Shown one piece after another: positions 25,164 to 39,200 of a DNA stretch of 64,000 nt (its first letter is position 1; each line of letters starts with the position of its first letter). Source of the stretch: Cotesia glomerata (lineage: Eukaryota > Arthropoda > Insecta > Hymenoptera > Braconidae); NCBI RefSeq assembly GCF_020080835.1, contig NC_058161.1, forward strand, positions 6,550,001 through 6,614,000, written 5' to 3'. A program made the position numbers and the translations under genes. The notes beneath the pieces were generated by a model. The model made no database searches. It was given only the letters and a program-made list of their open reading frames with translations, and had not been told where the DNA came from.

Positions 25164-28100
25164 CATTCAGTTAGTTTAAATTCATTAGTGGGTATTGCTA
25201 ACTCAACGAATAATACCAGCATTGTAAGCTTTAAGCAACAGCAACATAATTGGTCAGACAATGAAGATAATTAAAACTACACACTAGCTATTATTAAATG
25301 CTTGTAAATTCAAAATATTTTTCTTTTTTAATTATTCGTAATGATTTTATACTTTTATCAATTTTTTTTCTTTACCGCAATTTCGCGTTATGATCCATGT
25401 GATTTATTTAAATATATCATATATATTTATGATTTTTATCATTTAATTTTTAATCAATGATCGAAAAATATCTATATATCAAATCTGTTAAATTATCTTC
25501 ATTTTCTTGACAAATTAGATGAAAAAATGAAAAATGACTTTAATAAATATTTTTGAAAAAAAAAAAAAAAAAAAAAGAAAATGATTAAAAATCTGAAAAA
25601 AAGTAATTAAAGGAGAATAACTAAATTTGATGTTGGCTTTCAAATCAATCTAAAAATAAGATATATAATAAATATTGCTCGTTAAATGAACATAAAATGA
25701 TTTAAAAATTAAATAAATCTATAGAGTCATTGCATAAGACAAATTAAAAGTATTATTAGAAAAAAAAAATATTTATATATATAACTATATTAATACCGAA
25801 GAAAAATGTAATAAAATGAGAATATTTAATTTTTTTTATTTGCCATATGTCTAGTTTATATAGATAAAAAAACAGCAGCATGTATTAATTAAATTTTAGT
25901 CATTAGATTCTTTATTCAATGTAGATAATTATTATTATTATCATTTATTATTATTATTAATAATGTTGTAATCACGTAAAATGTAAATCGTTAAGTACTC
26001 AAACTGATACATAATGACTTACGAAAGACCAAAGAAAATTCGATTAATTTTTATTAATCAACTGGTATGGGTTTCGTGATAATTAATCTGTAAATATATT
26101 GATTGTATATATATATTTACTCATTAAATGAGCGTTACTAACACGATAAACTATGATTATTTTGAATATTTTTCTTTTATTCAAGACAAAAAGAAAAATA
26201 ACTAGAATATGCAATTAAATGTTAGATTATTTATTAATTAGTAATATTAGCTGTTTAAACAGCAATCACATGTCATTTTTAAAATAAATGTCATTATTAT
26301 AGTTATAATATTATATAATAATGATAATATTTTTAATATTTTAATTAAGTATTTGCAAAACAATTTTATTTTATTTTAAATCGAAATCGCCTGAGTATTT
26401 AATACAGCATCGACGTTTATTATATTGTCAAAAAAAAGTTAATTTATTTAATAATTATACTGTAAACATTTCAATTTATTATATTGTCTCAATAATAATG
26501 TATTTAATTGAATGAACTCATAGTTTATTTGAACTAATAACAGTAAACTGAATTGAATAAATCAAATGGCATAATTTGTATACTCTATATTTATTATATT
26601 CTGTATTAATAATTAACATAGGTCAGTCACCGTTAAAATTATGCACAGTATAAATCTTTTGAAAAATAATAAATTTAAAAAAAATATAAATGGATTATTA
26701 TAAAATTGAAATAAAATAAAAATTGTTTAGGAAAATATTTATATAATTGTGTTGATTATTTACCTTATATTTTGATACAGATATAATTAAAAGTGTTAGA
26801 TTAAAATAGAAAAGAATTTTTATTTTTGAAAACAGAAATTTATGGTTTGAGAACAATTATTGACATAAATAAATAAACAAGTGATTGTATTTTTAATTGC
26901 GTATGAAAAATTTATTTATTGAAAAGTGGTTTTTATTTTCACACTACACACTAGTGTACTTTCGTCTATTAATTATTATTTTTATTATTATTGTTAATAG
27001 TATTGTTATAATTATAATTATTAATATTATTATTAAACCTCATAACAGTACAAAAATTGCGTTTTTACAAGTTATCTGGCTTACATTATTAACATAATAA
27101 ATCCCAGTTAGCAAATTTTTTATCAGAGGAGCCCGCTTTTCGAATAAAAAGTTTTGCAGAATATAATTTCGGGCATACGATATAAAATTAAATCTATGTT
27201 TGTTAAAAAGAGATCCATTGTCCATCTAGGATTATTTATTTTCTAAAATAAAAATCAATACAACAAACTTGCTATCTGGGTTTCAAAGACACCTTTCAGC
27301 CAAACTCTCGTAATAATTAATTATAATAAAATATTTTTTTTTTTAATTTTACGATGAGTAAACAAACAAATTATCCACACTCATACACACACACACAAGC
27401 ACTTTAAAAATGATGCACGAGTGTTTGGCTAAGCTAATTTATTATTATTTAAAATTTCTTGGTGTCTCATTTCATGATTTAAAAATAAACATACACATAT
27501 TAGAAAAAAATTCTAGTAAGACTGTATTTTTTTTTTATACTTAGTTTAACAATCAACCGATGCCTCAGAAAAAATGTATCTAAAGCAACATTGCCACAAA
27601 ATCTGACTTTAAATTATTTAATAATATTTTTTTCAATTTTTTTTACATCAACTTCTTAGAACTTTTTGTTTTTAAATTCATTTCTCAGCCTTTTACCTAA
27701 GTACACACAACCCTATTCGCCAGTCTTAAACACGAGAAATCGTGATACATTGTTTTATTTCATTTTTAAATAATATTATACATATTCATATAAAATAAAT
27801 ACAGACTCCTCTAATGTAATATTAATTTAAGAATAATGTTTTTTAAATGTAATAGGATTATTAAATTACGAGCTAAGAGCAAGCTCTAAGTCGCACCGGG
27901 ATGTCGAATACGTTTGTGGTGGTTTTCGTGATGTGTGATTAATATTAATTATTATGATTATTATATATAATATATTATTAATCATTATCAATTAAATATA
28001 ATATAATAAAATTATTGATCAATTAATTAATGACAATGATTTAATAGCAATAAGATTACGGTGGTAGTGATGAACAAAAAAATTAATAACAGATTATTAC

Positions 28101-31100
28101 AATGCATGATTTCATTATTAAGTATGATATTTAAATCAAATAAAATTTCTTTTTATTTTTCAACATTGACCTATGACATTCATACTCTTATAAATTTGAT
28201 ACACCGTATGTTTTCTGAAGTAATTACGTTGTTAATAAATTGACGAATAAAAACTTGACTTGCACTTTATTTTTTTATGTTAGATTAGGTCCTGCCTTTA
28301 TAGATTAGATAATGTGATTTATTCACTGATAAAATATAATTACACTGAAAAGAAATTCCTGGACTCCTTCATTAAGCACAGGAACAGTCTTTTTATTTTT
28401 ATTGGCTCATTACAACTACAATCCATTTTATTTATTACTTTATTTTCATTTAACTGATTAATTACTTCGTTTTGTTCGTTCAGTACGTGAAGCCTATCCT
28501 GTTTAATTTCATATTTTTCGACGAAATAATTTCTGACACATATATATGTAAATAATTTTTTCGTCTGCACAGAATATAATCATTTATTGTTGCATTATTG
28601 ATTTTAACGCATACAATTAATCAATAATCAGTATGTAATTTAAATAATAAAAAAAAAAAAAAAATAGTTAAAATGAAAAAAATATGTTGACTAGCTTTTG
28701 ATCATCAAATTGACAAGTTCACAAGTACTGTTAAAATAAACCATGGATACAAATAAAAAAAAATTAATGTACACAGAAAATAAAACATTCTTTCTTTTAT
28801 CGCTAAAACACTTCATTTAAAATAAAACTAATTCACTGTTAAATTTTTCTATCTTTAAATTGACGCAAAGTTTTCATTATAAAAACTCGAATTCTCTGGT
28901 CAATAATTAAGGAGCTAAAAGCATTCAATGTTTTATTTTTAGCCTTAAAAAATATAGTAGCTCCTATAAAATATTAAAATATAATTTTCAATTATATTTA
29001 ACTTTATTACATGATCATAATAATAAAAAAATGCATTTTTATGAGAAATATTTTTTTTATCGTTTGTTTTTTCTTTTCATTACATTGAGTCCTCTGCATT
29101 TTACTATTAACTATTTTTAGTTTTGTTACTTTATGAAAATTTTTTCCTTTCATTGTTTGCGTTTATAATCTTGGGTATCAGTGATTGCTTGGTGTAACTC
29201 TATCGAGCCAGCTCATTATTATCAATAAACATGACAATTATTGGGATATACTCAATTAAATAAGTCATCACTTGTTATCGATCATGTATTATTGATCATG
29301 GTTAATTAATATTACACTACTAATTGTATTATTAATATTATCAGCATTATTATTATCAATTATATTTATTACTCTAAAAAAATTACTAATAGTACTCCTT
29401 ATTATTATGTTTTTTATTTTTTTTTATTTTCTCCTTTTTTTTATTTATTTTTTTTTCTTTTTCATTTTTTTTTATTATTAATACCTTTCTCTAATCAATT
29501 ATTATTTTGACAGGTTTTTTTCCCTTCCGCAGTCTTCCAATTGTTACATTCACGCGCCAACAATAGCATAATATGGTCGAAGTTACATTATACACTAGAA
29601 TATTAGTTATGACAACTACAATTAATTATATACTTTTTAAAAAATTAATTAATTATCCACGAGACAATAATAGGAGATCATATTTTATATTTCTCTAATT
29701 ATCATAAAATAATTCAATCGATAAGTTGAAAAATTTTTCTATAATTTAAAACTGCCACCCCCATTTTTTGTTAAATAAAATTACATACGAAGATAAAATA
29801 TCACGATTAGACACTAATAATTGGTAATCGAAGAGCATGAAAATTAAAAATATAATAGGTGCCCACCTTAGTTAAATTTACAATTGTTTAACAATTGTAA
29901 CAATGTGAACTGTACAGCTCACTCTCGAGGCACTTTTGTCTGACGACATTTTAATGTGCTATAATATCATCGAGCGGTAGGCACTTAACCCGAAACATCC
30001 GAATCCGACTCGTGTAACATATCAAAAGTTGGATTCGAATTCTGTCGGGCCTGGTTACTGTAATTTTTTCTCAGCATCCAGTTTAAACACAGATCTTCAT
30101 TTCGACTATATAAATTATTGGAATTTTATTATTGACTACCCATAAACGCAGTTATTTTTATGTAAAAGTGACTATAAATTAATCTTGAAAATATTATTAA
30201 GAATTCAATAATAATAAAAATAGCAGAGATTAGTTAATGCGTTTACTTACATAGTTTTTTTTTTATATTTTTTATAATTATTAATTACATATTATTTTTC
30301 ACAGCTAATGAGGCGCGCGAAATTGTCAGTCTTTCATTTTTTTTTTTTTTTTTTTTTTATTTAGTTTTATTTATTCAACTTTTAGTTTGCTTCTTTATTT
30401 ATTTAATTAACATTACTCAGTAGATTTATTTTTGTTGCACAAAAAATATCGTTAAGGTATATCGTAAAACTAATTCAAGTGCTAACGCTTAGTACATTAA
30501 GTGTTCTTTTAATTAATTTATAGTAATTTAAAGCCACAGATTTCGATGTTACAAGCAATATTATGTGATCATACTCTATATATCTATTTTTTATACTATA
30601 TAATTTGTTTTAACTTTTTTTTTACTTTTATAGTTAAAAATGATAGTTAGTTAATTAAAATAATTAGTACATTTATTGCGGCTGGCACTCATATTACTTT
30701 TCAATATACCTTTGCTGATTACACTTCAATATATATTGGCAAAACCATATTATTTTTCTTTTTTTTAATATCAATGAATAAATTTAATGTTAATAATTGA
30801 ATTAATAGTACTAATGAGAATAATAATTAAAATATACTAATAAAAATATGGAATTACATAAATAAAACGGTCTTTAGTCTTACTATACTGCCCCCGGGGT
30901 GTTAAAATAATGTTTTATTTGAATTTATCAATTATTTTCTTTGAATATTACTAATTATCAGATAACTGTATGCATAATCTATTCTACTATCATACTCAGA
31001 AACAATCAATGCTTTTATTAAGTGTTGCTTGTAAAATAACACAAATAAAAAATAAATATTGTCGCTATTTAGTTATATCATGCAACGAACAATTATTATT

Positions 31101-31927
31101 TAATATAAATAAATTATGAAAATTTTTACTTCAATTCAATTTAAAGAATAATTATAAAATAATTTGATTCGATTATAATTTAATATTTAAAAAAAAAAAA
31201 GAAAAAAAAACAATTGCTATTAGTCCTATCTGACAGAACTGTTAAAAGAAATATTTACTATTTATATATCAGTCAATAAAAGAAAAAAAATTTACAATGC
31301 AAATAAGCACATAATGCTTGATTGGTGTTCTAAAATCAGAAGAATTCCATTTCCTGAAATGGATAACACAAAATATTGCAAATAACGCGCAATTCGTTTA
31401 CTTTATTACATTAATTATTAGTATTATTATTTTTTTCGTTAACTAAGTAAACGGTCGCGTATTACATTATTTCTTTTTTCTTCTTTTTTACTACGAATTT
31501 GTTTCAAATTCTATCGCAGTATATAATCTAATTTTTTTTTTTTTAATTTATTAATATAGAAGTAAAAGTCGGAGGAAAGAATCAATCTTCCTAGTAGCAT
31601 TTGGCTTGCCAAATTCTATAAGTTTTTTTTTCCATTTAAATATAAATAATACAATTGCAGTGACTGTTAAAATATGATTTACAAATTCATAAGAGAAAAA
31701 TTAATTAATTGATTACTGCTTGTCAGTACGTATGAATATTTTTTTCGTCGTTTTTCTTTTCTCATTCATTAAAATTATCGATAATTATCTACGATATCCA
31801 AAAAGTACGTTCAGCGAGGGCACTTGGCCCGTGTCAATTAAAACTATTATTATATTATATATAATTTCATCTACACGCAGTAGAATAGTGAGAGGTCTTA
31901 TCAAAAAAAGTAGGTGATAAAGATAAA
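25164..31927. other. gene-free tract between ASAP and Smaug (ASAP 3' UTR plus 3' side of Smaug)
   Basis: About 6.8 kb of very AT-rich DNA with no recognisable coding exon on either strand. It must contain the 3' UTRs of both convergent genes; AATAAA-type hexamers are too frequent to choose one. Notable items: A-runs near 25558 and 28650, T-runs near 29405-29470 and 30340, and a GC-richer patch with imperfect hairpin at about 29925-30055 (listed under findings). Short open frames of 60-80 codons are Ile/Lys/Asn-rich and unsupported. Confidence 0.5.
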
Positions 31928-34115
31928 TTAAACCTCACCAAAACCACCGATAGCTTGCTCAGTCATACGTAGACAAAGTGATTCAAGTCTTGAATTTATT
32001 TCTGGCTCGGTCGTTTCTAATGGTGTGTTATTTTGACTGTGAAAGTGATCGCGCGGTGCACTGAATGTACGCTGTAGAGTTTTTTGTAATTGCTGTATAC
32101 ATAAAATACAAAAATTAATATGCAATAAATTAAAAAAAATATATAATAATTACCTCTAAACTATTTTCTTGTAAGCTCGGTCTTTTTTCAGCAACATGAG
32201 TTGTTCGTAAAATGTTAGAATTAATTCCATGATTATGGTTATTTTGTAAGTACGGTGTTGAAATGCTATTTCTGTGAGAAGTCATAAACTTATTATTCTG
32301 CAAATGATTATCATGAGCAGGACCTCTGTAGATACTGGGTTTTTTAGTGTGAGGATTTATATAAAATCGTCTATTGCTGTAATTTCCATAAACCCACCTG
32401 TTGATATTAAACAATTATTATTAATAAAATATTTTTAATTTAAATGATACACACAATGAAAAATTTTAATTACTTTGGTGTAGGTCGTGGATTTCCTAAT
32501 CTACTACGCCACTGCTGTACCTTCTCTTTCTGATTTGGAGTGAAACAATCATGCTGAAGAACTTTTTCTAGAATATTAATGCAACCGACAAGAATGTGTT
32601 CATCGATCATGTCCAACACCAATCTGCTACATACTGAAATAATAAAATGAATAAAAAAAAATATAAATAAAAATGATTATATACTACATAGTAATAATTA
32701 ATGTCAAAGTAATAAACATACATTTGCCAATAACTTTAGTAAATTGTGCAGGAATATCCTGTGGATCATCTTCCTGACTGGGCTTTAACGGTGTCATAAG
32801 AATAGTATTAAGTTCATCAAGAGTAGAAATGAGCAAAAGAGTTGGTCCATCACCAAAAGGGTCAAGGGTATCAATTGGCGTCAATAATTCTTTTTCTAAA
32901 TTAACAAGAGTCGAGTAACGCTGTTGCAATTTGCTAATTGACAATGCTAATTTATGACGTGCACCTTTGGTAACACCTTGCTCAGCCAATTGATCTTCTG
33001 TCAGTTGTAACATCTCTTCATAACTCATTGTCGTGAAAAGATAGCTGTATTTGTGTAAGCGGAGTGTTTTCAACCAACGCGGTACATCTCGCATGCCACT
33101 ACTCAGGGGACGACTTGAGGTTTCGTCCAAGCGTCCTTCACTACCACTGCTGGTGCACGAACTTTGGGGACTTAGAGGCCCTAATCCAATAAGACTGCTG
33201 GAATTATCACCAGAAACACTGAAGCTTCGTGGTTTGTGTCTGGTACTGTTATTAGTATTATTAGCGCGTTCAGCGACTTCTAAATGATGAGGCGGTGCAA
33301 CTGGTGGTGTTAAGCTGTTAGATCGTCGTTGTCGGGTAATTTGCGGTGGAAATTGTACATTAAATGTATTACCTGACTGTCCACCGCCGTTGCCAGTAAA
33401 CAAATTCAAAGCTTTAGCAGGCTGTTGATGTTGTTTAGAATTTTTGTTCCACGTAATGTCCCATCTGTTTGGTGCATTGGTGTACTCTTCTAAGCTATGA
33501 ATTGGCGGAGTACCTGTTATTCTTTCCTCTAAATGTTTTAACCATTGACTTAATGATCTGCGATCTGGACTTGTGATTGCTGGATGTATTAATGTATAAC
33601 TCAAGAGCTGTTGAGTTTGTTCAGTAAATTGTCCAGTGCTTACACAATGGCTAACTAATTCAGGTATCGCCGAAAGATAACTTTGCTTACATTCAACATT
33701 ACCAGGCCGTAACAGTGGCAGATGAGCAAGTATTTGATTTATCGCAACTTCAGTACACTCTGACATCAGCGAGCTGATAAAAGCTGTATGTTGATAAATG
33801 AAATGAAATAAAAATATTTATTATAAAATCAAGAGGGTACAAGTTAAGTGTAAATAGAATTAAAATTAAGTATTAACCTGGATTGTTGGCATTAAGCTCT
33901 TGCGTATCGAGTTCAGATCGTGCAATAAGAGAATGCTGTAATGCTTGTGCCAAAAACCGTGCTTGCACTGCTGGTACTCGACGTAAAAGAGCATACAGTA
34001 CTACTGTTTGCTCACACTCATTCCACTGTGAAAATACACGAGTAAGTTCGCCAACTTGCTCGCAAAATAATGCACCTGGTGCCCACTTCATATTTAACTG
34101 TTTATCCGTACTCAA
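31928..34115 (-). CDS. smg: Smaug / SAMD4 RNA-binding translational repressor
   Basis: Five coding exons on the minus strand: 34115-33878, 33783-32722, 32633-32474, 32397-32154, 32092-31928; 622 residues from the ATG at 34115, or 614 from the in-frame ATG at 34091. Domains: N-terminal Smaug similarity region (FSQWNECEQTVVLYALLRRV, about 28-47; LLSYTLIHPAITSPDRRSLS, about 139-158), a low-complexity linker with RRSNSLTPP (about 232-240) and RSFSVS, the SAM domain at about 312-372 (DVPRWLKTLRLHKYSYLF, then the basic KGARHKLALSI patch that in Smaug proteins binds the SRE hairpin loop), a downstream helical region, and the conserved tail EINSRLESLCLRMTEQAIG. In animals Smaug recruits deadenylase and translational repressors to target mRNAs. 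The tail match and SAM basic patch make the call firm; length is close to mammalian SAMD4 proteins and shorter than Drosophila Smaug. Confidence 0.93.
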
Positions 34116-34570
34116 GTACGGTATATTTGTTACTTCTGACGTCCTGACGTCCTTGGATTAGGTTTTATAAATGCCCGTCGTTTCCTAATCACACACAGAA
34201 AAAAATATTTTCATTTAATTCAATCGATAAATTTAACTTTGTTACACCAATGATATTATAGTAAATAAAATAAAATTATTCTATAAAATAATATTAATAT
34301 ATGTATGTATATATACATTAAGAGTATTTATAAAATGGTATAAACACGAAGGATAAAACGAAAGACTAGAGAAAAATAAAATATAATAAAAGACTAAGGC
34401 AAAAACGGAGCACCACCCAACGCACAACAGGTCATTCCCCTCGCTGGCACGAACCTTTCTCAACCATCATTGTCGACCAATCTGTTATGTTGAAAATAAT
34501 ATTGACTTGGCTCTCTTTCTTCTATACCAACTGCGTATACTGGTATATATACTATTAACACATACTATAC

Positions 34571-34658
<88 letters not shown>

Positions 34659-34758
34659 GCAGTAGCAGCAGAAGCGATGATATAGCCACGATAATATTAT
34701 AAATTTTAATTCTCATTACACCTCAGTACTTCACGATTCATTTACATATTTATTATTT

Positions 34759-34790
<32 letters not shown>

Positions 34791-36405
34791 GCAATAGTAA
34801 TAATAATAATAATATTGTTTTATTTTGATACAAGGCATTTCAAAGATTCACATAACCTCAACAAATATATCATCGATAAGAATTCCGAAGAGGTCAAGTT
34901 TGTTTACCCCACGATGAGTGTATTTATAGCAACTCACTCGGCTACCATATAATCCATTCCGGCGTTGCATTGTATTAAACAAAAACTGTATGGCATACAA
35001 TAACAATAACCTTTTAAAATAAACTAAAATGAAAATGATATTCAATAAGATGACGAAAAAATGAAAAATAATAATAACTTACGCACTCTCGTTTCACCCC
35101 GCCGAGAATATGTCATTGAGCCAATAATGTATTTAATAGTGTGTTAAAAAAATTCAAAATTAATAATAACTGCAATAATTATGACAATTGACGATTTTAT
35201 TATTATATTATCCGATTGTTTTATGTTGCGGTAGTAGCAGTAGGCGTCAGTTGAATTTTAATAATACGATGATATGATGACGACTCAACAACGACTAACA
35301 ACCCGTCTGCTGTATATTAGAGCCACGACACCAACACACCACAATAATATAAAAACGAAACGCACACAACGAGTCTCAAATTTCCAAAAGGAATCCTTCT
35401 TTTTATATATACATGTATGTTATCGGTGTCTTGCTTTTACACAAATCCAACGGCGTAGTGTATCTTTGTCTTCACTCGCATCGTAAGCGTCGGCTGGTTT
35501 TAAACCTAGACAAGGGGGACGAGGATCAAAGGGGATGGGCGTCTCGCCACCATCTTCAATGTTTGGGTCTCGATTATCGTGACTTATATATATATGCATT
35601 CATGCCTATATACAAGCATATATACATACTTATAACATGGACGTTATGTTATATTACTTTTAAGGTCTTGAAATGTATTTTTTACTGTAAAATGCAAATG
35701 AAAATATAAATATATTAATAAAAATTAAATAAAATATAACTAAAAATAATAAATTAATTAATTAAGTGTGTATACTTAGTAAATAAATAATAAAAATAAA
35801 AGTCGAATAATTTCGGCCATTAACCGCAGATACAAACACTTTGAGCACCGTTTTCAGATGTTTAGTATTATTCTTATCATAATCGATGTTGTTTTATTGA
35901 GATTAATTAAATAAATAATGTACAATCATTAATTACCGTATTAATATGTCAGTATTGGGTCGGCAATGAAGTTAACACGTTCAACACAACACTCATTTAT
36001 TCACCGTTAGAGCATTTTAGCGTTAACTTTTTTTCTCCTGTCGAGTAAATATAAACGTGTATTTATATATAGTATATATTATATATATATATGGTTTGAA
36101 TGGTGAAGTTTCGTATAGTTATATGGTTATATATAGTGTGTATGTTATGTATGTCGTCCTCCACCATGCGGTTTGGTGGGCCTACGTGACCACACTGTCT
36201 ATAGCTTCCTGCTCCGTTTCTGCTCTACCTTAGTAGCGTTATTTTATTGGTTGATGCTGACTCCGATTGACCAATTGAAATAGATAATATATCTTGTTAT
36301 TGTTGCGCAGCTTCTACTCGACTTATAACATTTATTCAACTGATCCCGCCATTTTTTTTTAATTATCCTTGCAGTGATACATATTTTGTTTTGCTGTAAC
36401 TGTTA
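34116..36405 (-). promoter_or_regulatory. 5' flank of Smaug, probably holding non-coding leader exon(s)
   Basis: No coding sequence is visible. On the minus strand a strong donor GAGTGC|GTAAGT lies at 35083/35082 beside GC-richer sequence (35085-35120), suggesting a non-coding 5' exon. A further GC-richer patch spans about 35440-35580. Near 36346 the minus strand reads AAAATGGCGGGATC, an E2F/YY1-like element, next to other balanced-composition sequence (36150-36350) that could be the distal promoter. The (TA)n at 34574 lies in between. Exact leader structure is unresolved. Confidence 0.35.
34574..34652. repeat. (TA)n microsatellite
   Basis: About 39 uninterrupted TA units upstream of Smaug. 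Long pure TA tracts are self-complementary and prone to cruciform extrusion and length change. Confidence 0.95.
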
Positions 36406-36609
36406 ATGATACTAAAGTTAGCCGACGTTTTTAATTTTGTGATTTTTTTTTTTAATAATTAAATTAGAATAAAAAAATATTTTTTTAAAATTGCACTTAC
36501 AAATTTTAAAGTTTTTTACAAATGAAATTTTTTTTTCTTTTTTTTGTAGTCATTTTTTCAATAAAAAAAATTTTTTTTATTTTTAAATGTCGGCTAACTT
36601 AATTTTTAT
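36406..36609 (+). mobile_element. TTAGCCGAC-family foldback MITE, copy 2
   Basis: A 204-bp element beginning ATGATACTAAAGTTAGCC and ending in GTCGGCTAAC plus TTAATTTTTAT. Perfect 9-bp flanking duplication TAACTGTTA at 36397-36405 and 36610-36618. The interior carries the family blocks TTAGAATAAAAAAATATTTT, TTTTTTACAAATGAAATTTT and TTTTTTCAATAAAAAAAATT. Non-coding. Confidence 0.9.
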
Positions 36610-36731
36610 TAACTGTTATCAGTATTTACATTTATAAATTTTATTTATTCAATTTATCAAGAATAATATAAATTATAAATTTACCGAATGGAAAAAATTC
36701 AGATTTTAACATTAAAATGATAAATGTAATG

Positions 36732-36934
36732 ATGAAAATTAAATTAGCCGACAATTGAAAATTTTGATAATTTATTTTATTGAAAAATAATTTTTAAAAA
36801 ATTAAAACAAGAATTTCCACATGTAGAGAATTTTTAAAATTATCCGTGAAATTTTTTAATAATAGTTTTTTAGTTCTAATTTTTGATTAAAAAAAAATCA
36901 AAAATTTTTGAGTGTCGGCTAACTTAATTTTCAT
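36732..36934. mobile_element. TTAGCCGAC-family foldback MITE, copy 3
   Basis: A 203-bp element with long near-perfect terminal inverted repeats: it starts ATGAAAATTAAATTAGCCG and ends CGGCTAACTTAATTTTCAT. Perfect 9-bp duplication AATGTAATG at 36723-36731 and 36935-36943. It lies only 120 bp from copy 2. Both ends resemble the right end of the other copies, so this copy is more symmetric. Confidence 0.9.
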
Positions 36935-37012
36935 AATGTAATGACATTGGAATCAGCAAACTTTTGAAAAGTATTTAATTTTTTTCATCAATTGAATTAG
37001 AATAAAAAAAAT

Positions 37013-37242
37013 ATGACACTGAAGTTGACATATATTATAATTTTTTTAGAATTTTATAGCAATTAAATTGTTGTGAAAAAAAAATTAATAAAAAAATTCC
37101 ACATATGAAAATTAAAAAAAATTATTAGAGGAAATTTTTAAAAGCATTTTTAATTTTTCTATCATTTATTATAAGCATTTATTGTAATTTATTTTTATAA
37201 GAATTTTGAAAATTGACAGTTGTCAGCTAGCTTCAGTATCAT
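37013..37242 (-). mobile_element. TTAGCCGAC-family foldback MITE, decayed copy 5
   Basis: The right boundary GTCAGCTAGCTTCAGTATCAT (37222-37242; longest exact match in short pieces) is the reverse complement of the ATGATACTAAAGTTAGCCGAC-type left end with a few substitutions. The left boundary is an ATGACACTGAAGTTGAC version. Flanks are A-rich on both sides and resemble each other (AAAAAAAAT and AAAAAAATA), so the duplication is uninformative. The interior is heavily diverged. Confidence 0.45.
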
Positions 37243-38535
37243 AAAAAAATAGTTTTTAAAATAGCACTTAAAGTTTTTCAAACTTTTGAAATTTTTCTTT
37301 TAATTTTTTTGTAATAAGAAAATTCCTACAAGTTGTCAGATATCTATTCATTTCAGTTTTATGTAAATTCTTTAGCCACTAGGAAGCATAAAATTGTATC
37401 TATTCCTTTTTATTCTTACAAGTACTTGTTGTAGGTGTCATTTGATACCGACGAACGTTCCAAAACTCCAATATATTATGTTTACTGTATACATCCTATG
37501 TTGAATGTAAAATGAACGCCACAGCGTGAAATAATTCGCCCATATATTTAATAGTTATATTTTTTGTGAATTTTGTAAAAAAAATTGATAACATGAAAAA
37601 TTACATTGTCTAAATGAACTTATTCATAAACATTTCATTTTTATTTTTTATTTTTAAAAGTTTCATACTAAATTAATTATTGATAATTGGAGTATTAATT
37701 GAAATGCCTTATTAGTAAAAGTATAATTTAATAAAACAATTCAGTTACGAATTGAGTAATTAACATGCGATTATGTTTCTGAGTAAATTATTTATTTTTT
37801 TCTATAATAACAAAATAATTGTCGCACTTAAAAATTAAAAATGAATTTGTTCAAAACAAAAATAAATTATTTAACAAAAAACTAAATGATAATCTGTTGT
37901 ATTTTAAATCAATTAACAATAAAAATAAAAATTATTTTTTCTTTAATTTTATTAAAAATAAACTAGAATGAAAAAGAGGTAAAACTGTCAGCTTAAAAAA
38001 ATAGATTAATGAACGATTTTAAGTGATAAATTTCGTTGTATTTCACAGATATTAATTATAAAAAATTATTTGTTTTTAATAAATAAGAAATAACATTGAA
38101 AAAACATTAATTGTGCGGCCTTCACCTACATATATTTATTCTGAAATTCATGAGACATAATGAAGATGTCAATTCGAGGTTTGAAATTACTTTACAATCG
38201 CAGTGTCCTCAAGGACTCTGCTTATTTATGAATCTAAATTTACAATATCCATATCTTTATTACAGTATTTTTAATAAAAAGTATGCACTTTTTCTTTTCT
38301 ACGACTGTTATTTGAAATTATTATTCTGTCGCAAATATTTCAATTAATCAATATTTATTCATTACAGTATTGATTATCTGTAACCTAATACCTCATTGTT
38401 TTTCATAATGATTGAACTAACACGGAACACCATCGGTTAATATCTAAATATATTAATAGTCGAGTATAAATATTTATCAAATAATTTCATTTCTTTAACT
38501 AACTATATTAATTTGATAAAAAAAATTTATAATTA
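37243..38535. other. non-coding tract between the MITE cluster and yippee-like 5
   Basis: AT-rich, no coding exon seen. A plus-strand 78-codon frame (38111-38347) has no recognisable domain and overlaps the presumed 3' UTR of the minus-strand yippee gene. Confidence 0.5.
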
Positions 38536-39018
38536 TTAAATATTTTCTCCCATTCCGTCGCTTTCTGTAACAAGAGCTCTTTCTAAAATGACACGTCCTT
38601 CTTTGTAACGTTGATTGTCATCAGTAGCGAACTCGTAAACCCAGCCGAGTTTAGCATCACAATTTTTACAGCTTACATCTCTGACCATGTGTCTCCCTGT
38701 TAGCATTACACGATCTTGAACTTCACTTTATGGAAACAAAGAAAAAAAATTTATTAATTACTTATTACACGTCTTTTTGTTTTTGACAACTTCTATAAAT
38801 AGATGGATTATTTTATAGGTCAAAGTATTTAATTAAAAAGAAAAAAAATAAACGTACCTGTAATTTAAATTAACAACTTTGTTGAAAAGAAAAGCACGTC
38901 CAGTAGCTCCTGTAAATCGTGTGCTGATCAGCTGACCTCTGTTTGTTAAATTAGTATCACATGATGCACAAGAAAATAAACGAGCTCCTCCAATATGCTC
39001 CAAAAAAATAACACCCAT
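38536..39018 (-). CDS. Ypel5: yippee-like 5 (YPEL5) zinc-binding protein
   Basis: Two exons on the minus strand, 39018-38858 and 38725-38536, give 116 residues, close to the ~121 of vertebrate YPEL5. It begins MGVIFLEHIGGARLFSC and contains the family core STRFTGATGRAFLFNKVVNL. Zinc ligands are C17, C20, C73 and C76 in the invariant CX2C-X52-CX2C yippee arrangement; the second pair follows TGRHMVRDVSC. It continues with KLGWVYEFATDDNQRYKEGR and ILERALV. In vertebrates YPEL5 is a component of the CTLH/GID ubiquitin ligase assembly; the yippee fold resembles the cereblon/Mis18 core. Almost every position agrees with the family, so identification is firm. A foldback element lies 240 bp upstream of the start codon. 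Confidence 0.96.
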
Positions 39019-39200
39019 GTTTCTTTTTTTAATTACTTAATTTTTTAGAAATAAATAAATGGCACGTTAAAAATTGTTTGACGATTTTTTTATTCAAATC
39101 AAATGACACAGGCCAGAATAATAATAATGGAAGATGAATGTCGCCTATATGAGTAGCAATAACCGAATGTTTTGTTATGACTGACTTTGACGTTGTCTTT

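Noticed and set aside
29990..30055. tRNA gene in the GC-rich hairpin
   Set aside because: No acceptor-stem pairing, A box or cloverleaf could be traced; kept only as a structural oddity.
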